Program-made: the position numbers and the translations under genes
The notes under the pieces: model-generated
The model's input: only the letters and a program-made list of their open reading frames with translations
Database searches by the model: none
Told to the model about the DNA's origin: nothing
Assembly (NCBI GenBank): GCA_019750655.1
Contig: JAIEOG010000144.1
Coordinates: 1-8,929, forward strand
Direction: 5' to 3'
DNA from: a bacterium
GTDB lineage: Bacteria > Bdellovibrionota > FAC87 > UBA2466
DNA: 8,929 bases
Part shown: positions 7,026-8,929 of the stretch, piece after piece
How positions within the stretch are numbered: position 1 is the first letter of the stretch
How the letters are laid out: every line of letters starts with the position of its first letter

Positions 7026-7807
7026 TGCAACCGGGAGTCGGGCGGTAACGGCGAAACAAAGGGCTGTTTCCCGAGCTCTTTTTTGAAAATCATCAGGTAA
7101 TTGAACCCACGCAGGAAGTAATTTCCGTCGACAGCGGCATCATGCCAGTTGCGGCGTTTGAGCGTGCGGTTGTTACGCGTCACCGAGACAATATCCACCA
7201 AGTGGAAACGCCGGCGGGCGAGCTGCATTAGATCAAAACCAATCGGTGAGAAGGGCTTGCCGCGTTTGAACGAATCCGAAACGTAGAAAGCGAAGTAGCG
7301 GCGGTCTTTGAGGACTCGGAACGCTTCGGTAATCACCCGATCCATGGCTTCGTAGTACGCGGGCTCACGCGAATCGAGTTCACCGATGCACTGCGGGTGG
7401 CCAGAATATTCCAAGTGCGTGGAATAGGGCGGGTCCATGAAAACAAAATCCGCGCTGTCGTTCTCTAATGGGAGTTTTCTAGCGTCGGCTTGTTGGACGT
7501 CTTCTCGGTAAGGCGCGATATCAAAACCGATGCCCTTGCGGCCCATGTCCTGGCAAACATCCAAGGTCGTGCCGCTGCCGCAAAATGGATCCACCACGAC
7601 ATCGTTTTCGCGCGTATAGCGCTCCAACAAATTCCAAATGACATAGGCCGGAGTGACGCCTTTGTAGTCTTTATCGCCTTGGGCGCCGCCGCCATAGTGT
7701 TGCGAGGGATAGTCCCAGAGCGTGGTCGTTTGCACTTCAAGCTGTGCGCGTTTCCATCGGGGCGTAGGTTTTCGTGTGTGCTCTTCCAATCGCGCGGAAT
7801 AGAGCAT
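7022..7807 (-). CDS. Solitary DNA methyltransferase (N6-adenine or N4-cytosine type)
   Basis: An S-adenosylmethionine-dependent amino-methyltransferase of 261 residues. Motif I is DPFCGSGTT (73-81), which binds the cofactor, and motif IV is the catalytic DPPY (125-128). The TTTLWDYPSQHYG segment (27-39) plus TPAYVIWNLLERYT (52-65) resembles the motif X/entry region of COG0863-type enzymes. The order X-I-IV is not the common beta order, in which IV precedes I. A later block, NNRTLKRRNWHD to FLRGFNYLMIFKK (212-243), is probably family-specific. No large target-recognition domain and no restriction gene are present, so it is a solitary or regulatory methyltransferase; a modified-RNA substrate cannot be excluded. 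The start is uncertain: the ATG at 7822 overlaps the divergent pyrophosphatase start, so I used the ATG at 7807. Target base and site cannot be read from the sequence. Confidence 0.85.
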   Translation of the reverse strand: MLYSARLEEHTRKPTPRWKRAQLEVQTTTLWDYPSQHYGGGAQGDKDYKGVTPAYVIWNLLERYTRENDVVVDPFCGSGTTLDVCQDMGRKGIGFDIAPYREDVQQADARKLPLENDSADFVFMDPPYSTHLEYSGHPQCIGELDSREPAYYEAMDRVITEAFRVLKDRRYFAFYVSDSFKRGKPFSPIGFDLMQLARRRFHLVDIVSVTRNNRTLKRRNWHDAAVDGNYFLRGFNYLMIFKKELGKQPFVSPLPPDSRLH

Positions 7808-7812
7808 ATTCT
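7807..7812 (+). promoter_or_regulatory. Candidate -10 box for leaderless pyrophosphatase transcript
   Basis: TATTCT ends 8 nt before the ATG at 7821, which lacks a Shine-Dalgarno. It overlaps the first codon chosen for the divergent methyltransferase. No strong -35 is evident. Confidence 0.3.
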
Positions 7813-7820
7813 TCGCCCGC

Positions 7821-8204
7821 ATGGAAACTAAACCTGTCGACTTACAGAAAATCCTGGAATTTCAAAGGCAGTTTGTGCGCGAGCGCGAATGGGAGAAATT
7901 CCACACGCCGAAGAACTTAGCTATGGCGTTGGCAGGGGAGGCGGGTGAGCTGCTCGAGCTCTTCCAGTGGTTGACTGCGGAAGAGTCCGCTAAGCTCACA
8001 GAGAACCCCGACAAGGCGCAGGCCCTGCGGCATGAGATGTCCGATATCCTCTTTTATCTGCTGCGGCTTGCCGACCATTTCCATATCGACTTAGAAGCCG
8101 CGCTTTGGGAGAAGCTGGAGCAGAACGCTCGCCGCTACCCCGTGGAACTCGCTCGCGGGAATGCGAAAAAGTACACAGAACTAGCGCCCAAGCCTGTTTC
8201 CTAA
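7821..8204 (+). CDS. MazG-like nucleotide pyrophosphohydrolase (dCTP pyrophosphatase, RS21-C6/DCTPP1 type)
   Basis: A 127-residue all-alpha NTP pyrophosphatase that would convert dCTP or related dNTPs to the monophosphate plus pyrophosphate, a nucleotide pool housekeeping role in the cytoplasm. The metal-binding pattern ExxE-(12-28)-ExxD is intact: Glu40 and Glu43 in LAGEAGELLE, and Glu72 and Asp75 in HEMSD, with exactly 28 residues between Glu43 and Glu72. REREWEKFHTPKNLA (20-34) and the ending RYPVELARGNAKKYTEL are typical of the DCTPP1/RS21-C6 branch rather than of full-length MazG, whose two domains are absent. The ATG at 7821 has no Shine-Dalgarno but has TATTCT 8 nt upstream. It is divergent from the methyltransferase and overlaps the DUF486 gene stop by 4 bp. 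Substrate preference is inferred from family only. Confidence 0.92.
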   Translation: METKPVDLQKILEFQRQFVREREWEKFHTPKNLAMALAGEAGELLELFQWLTAEESAKLTENPDKAQALRHEMSDILFYLLRLADHFHIDLEAALWEKLEQNARRYPVELARGNAKKYTELAPKPVS

Positions 8205-8545
8205 GACAGCTTCGCGTCCCGGAAGATAAAGAACACCGCACCCACTAGGCATAAGCCTGCCCAGAGCATATTGGGTGTGAGCTTCACGCCCATCGCGATG
8301 CGTGCGAAGCCTACGAAAACCACCAGCGTAATCACCTCTTGCAGAATTTTAAGCTGCGGGAGGGTGTAGTACCGGAAGCCGATGCGGTTGCCCGGCACCT
8401 GCAGGCAGTACTCGAAAAACGCGATTCCCCAGCTCACCCCAATGGCGATCCAGAGCGGCTTTGCCGACAGGGATTTCAGGTGCCCGTACCAGGCGATGGT
8501 CATGAAGATATTGGACAAAACTAGAAGTACAATGGAGCTAATCAT
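8201..8545 (-). CDS. DUF486 / DMT-type small membrane protein
   Basis: A 114-residue inner-membrane protein with four hydrophobic segments (about 3-20, 31-48, 66-85, 92-108). It carries the DUF486 (PF04342) signatures AWYGHLK (18-24), EYCLQVPGNRIGF (45-57), and QLKILQEVITLVVF (64-77). The family belongs to the drug/metabolite transporter-like small proteins; transported substrate and function are unknown, and it may act as a dimer as four-helix EmrE-like proteins do. The length is typical. The ATG at 8545 has no Shine-Dalgarno; TAAACT lies 6 nt upstream and may be the -10 of a leaderless transcript. Its stop overlaps that of the pyrophosphatase by 4 bp, and it is divergent from the marC-like gene. 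Confidence 0.9.
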   Translation of the reverse strand: MISSIVLLVLSNIFMTIAWYGHLKSLSAKPLWIAIGVSWGIAFFEYCLQVPGNRIGFRYYTLPQLKILQEVITLVVFVGFARIAMGVKLTPNMLWAGLCLVGAVFFIFRDAKLS

Positions 8546-8551
8546 GACACT

Positions 8552-8557
8552 AGTTTA
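8552..8557 (-). promoter_or_regulatory. Candidate -10 box for leaderless DUF486 transcript
   Basis: Read on the - strand, TAAACT is followed by 6 nt and then the ATG at 8545. No Shine-Dalgarno is present. The -35 region is not convincing. Confidence 0.3.
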
Positions 8558-8565
8558 ACCAGCGG

Positions 8566-8579
8566 GCCGCTTGTGCGGC
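8566..8579. repeat. Short GC-rich inverted repeat in the divergent DUF486/marC region
   Basis: GCCGC and GCGGC flank the loop TTGT, directly upstream of the TATAAAAT of the marC-like gene. There is no T-run after it on the + strand. It may be an operator element or a chance hairpin. Confidence 0.3.
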
Positions 8580-8581
8580 AG

Positions 8582-8589
8582 TATAAAAT
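8582..8589 (+). promoter_or_regulatory. Candidate -10 region of the marC-like gene
   Basis: TATAAAAT matches the -10 consensus well (TATAAA five of six). Initiation would fall near 8595, giving a leader of about 28 nt that includes the Shine-Dalgarno at 8614. No clear -35 lies at the right distance; the inverted repeat at 8566-8579 occupies the spacer. Confidence 0.4.
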
Positions 8590-8613
8590 GCGGTAGGTAA
8601 GCTGCCTCTTTGC

Positions 8614-8618
8614 GAGGG
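8614..8618 (+). promoter_or_regulatory. Ribosome binding site deciding the TTG start of the marC-like gene
   Basis: GAGGG lies 4 nt before the TTG at 8623. In that frame the upstream sequence holds a stop at 8584-8586 and no ATG or GTG that fits, so the TTG start rests on this site. Confidence 0.65.
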
Positions 8619-8622
8619 TGTT

Positions 8623-8929
8623 TTGGACTATCAGTACCTTTCTTTGTTCCTGCATGCGGTGCCACTGGTTTTTGCGGCGATTTTCCCCGTTTTAAACCCG
8701 ATTGGCTCGGCCATCTTGCTGATGCCTTTTACGAGTGGTGTGGACTTTCCGACTCGTAAGCTCATTGCTCGCCGCGTGGCGACGAACACGTTTGCGGTGC
8801 TCACCGTCGTTCTATTCATTGGCAGCCACTTGCTAGCGTTTTTTGGGATTTCCATTCCGGTGGTGCAAGCGGCAGGGGGCTTTGTACTCGCTTCGATGGG
8901 CTGGAAGCGACTTTCTGCCGAAGACAATG
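8623..8929 (+). CDS. MarC-family (UPF0056) integral membrane protein, 3' partial
   Basis: The first 102 residues of a MarC-type inner-membrane protein; the frame is open at the window end. Full-length members are about 200 residues with six membrane segments, so about half is present. Hydrophobic segments lie at about 7-27, 55-74 and 80-94. The family motif FPVLNPIGSA (21-30) and the pattern GISIPVVQAAGGFVLASMGWKRL (75-97, third helix and following loop) support the call. TTG is used as start, beginning LDYQYLSLF, because GAGGG precedes it and no ATG is available. MarC proteins were once linked to multiple antibiotic resistance, but that role was not upheld and the transported substrate is unknown. 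The gene is divergent from the DUF486 gene. Confidence 0.85.
   Translation, partial: MDYQYLSLFLHAVPLVFAAIFPVLNPIGSAILLMPFTSGVDFPTRKLIARRVATNTFAVLTVVLFIGSHLLAFFGISIPVVQAAGGFVLASMGWKRLSAEDN

Noticed and set aside
1..8929. Mobile elements, CRISPR arrays, tRNA genes or toxin-antitoxin pairs
   Set aside because: No transposase, direct-repeat array, cloverleaf-like sequence or small paired genes were seen; the MazG-like protein is a dCTPase-type enzyme, not part of a mazEF module.

Overview
The window looks like a densely packed chromosomal segment of a Gram-negative (diderm) bacterium. The evidence is an OmpA-type peptidoglycan-binding protein, MscS and MarC family membrane proteins, and moderately GC-rich coding sequence with little intergenic DNA. 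I see no tRNA, rRNA, insertion sequence, CRISPR array, phage gene or integration site. The lineage cannot be fixed from sequence alone; a Bdellovibrio-like or other former deltaproteobacterial group is only a loose guess.

Left part (1-2048, + strand): the 3' end of a BON/OmpA-type cell-wall-binding protein is followed directly by a membrane-anchored coiled-coil protein. That protein ends in a helix-hairpin-helix domain of the COG3743 type. The two genes look like one transcription unit. Next (2045-3929, - strand) comes an aguA-aguB operon: agmatine deiminase and N-carbamoylputrescine amidase, the two steps from agmatine to putrescine. The short divergent region upstream (3930-4004) carries a strong 18-bp inverted repeat that exactly fills the spacer of a candidate promoter.

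Right part (4005-8929): seven single genes alternate strand one by one. They are a conserved protein of unknown function (+), a GT22-type (ALG9/PIG-B-like) polytopic mannosyltransferase (-), an MscS-family channel (+), a solitary DNA methyltransferase with DPFCGSGTT and DPPY motifs (-), a MazG-like dCTP pyrophosphatase (+), a DUF486 small membrane protein (-), and the start of a MarC-family membrane protein (+, cut by the window end).

The most striking property is architectural. All four convergent junctions overlap by exactly 4 bp through shared stop codons (TTAA, TTAG, TTAA, CTAA), so there is no room for ordinary intergenic terminators. Several divergent starts lack a Shine-Dalgarno sequence and instead have a TANNNT (-10-like) hexamer 6-8 nt upstream, which suggests leaderless transcripts. 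Other genes in the same window (the coiled-coil gene, aguA, aguB, the marC-like gene) do have Shine-Dalgarno sequences. I found no clear new multi-gene defence or biosynthetic system. The best candidates for unexplored biology are the OmpA/coiled-coil-HhH pair, the eukaryote-like GT22 enzyme, and the gene organisation itself.
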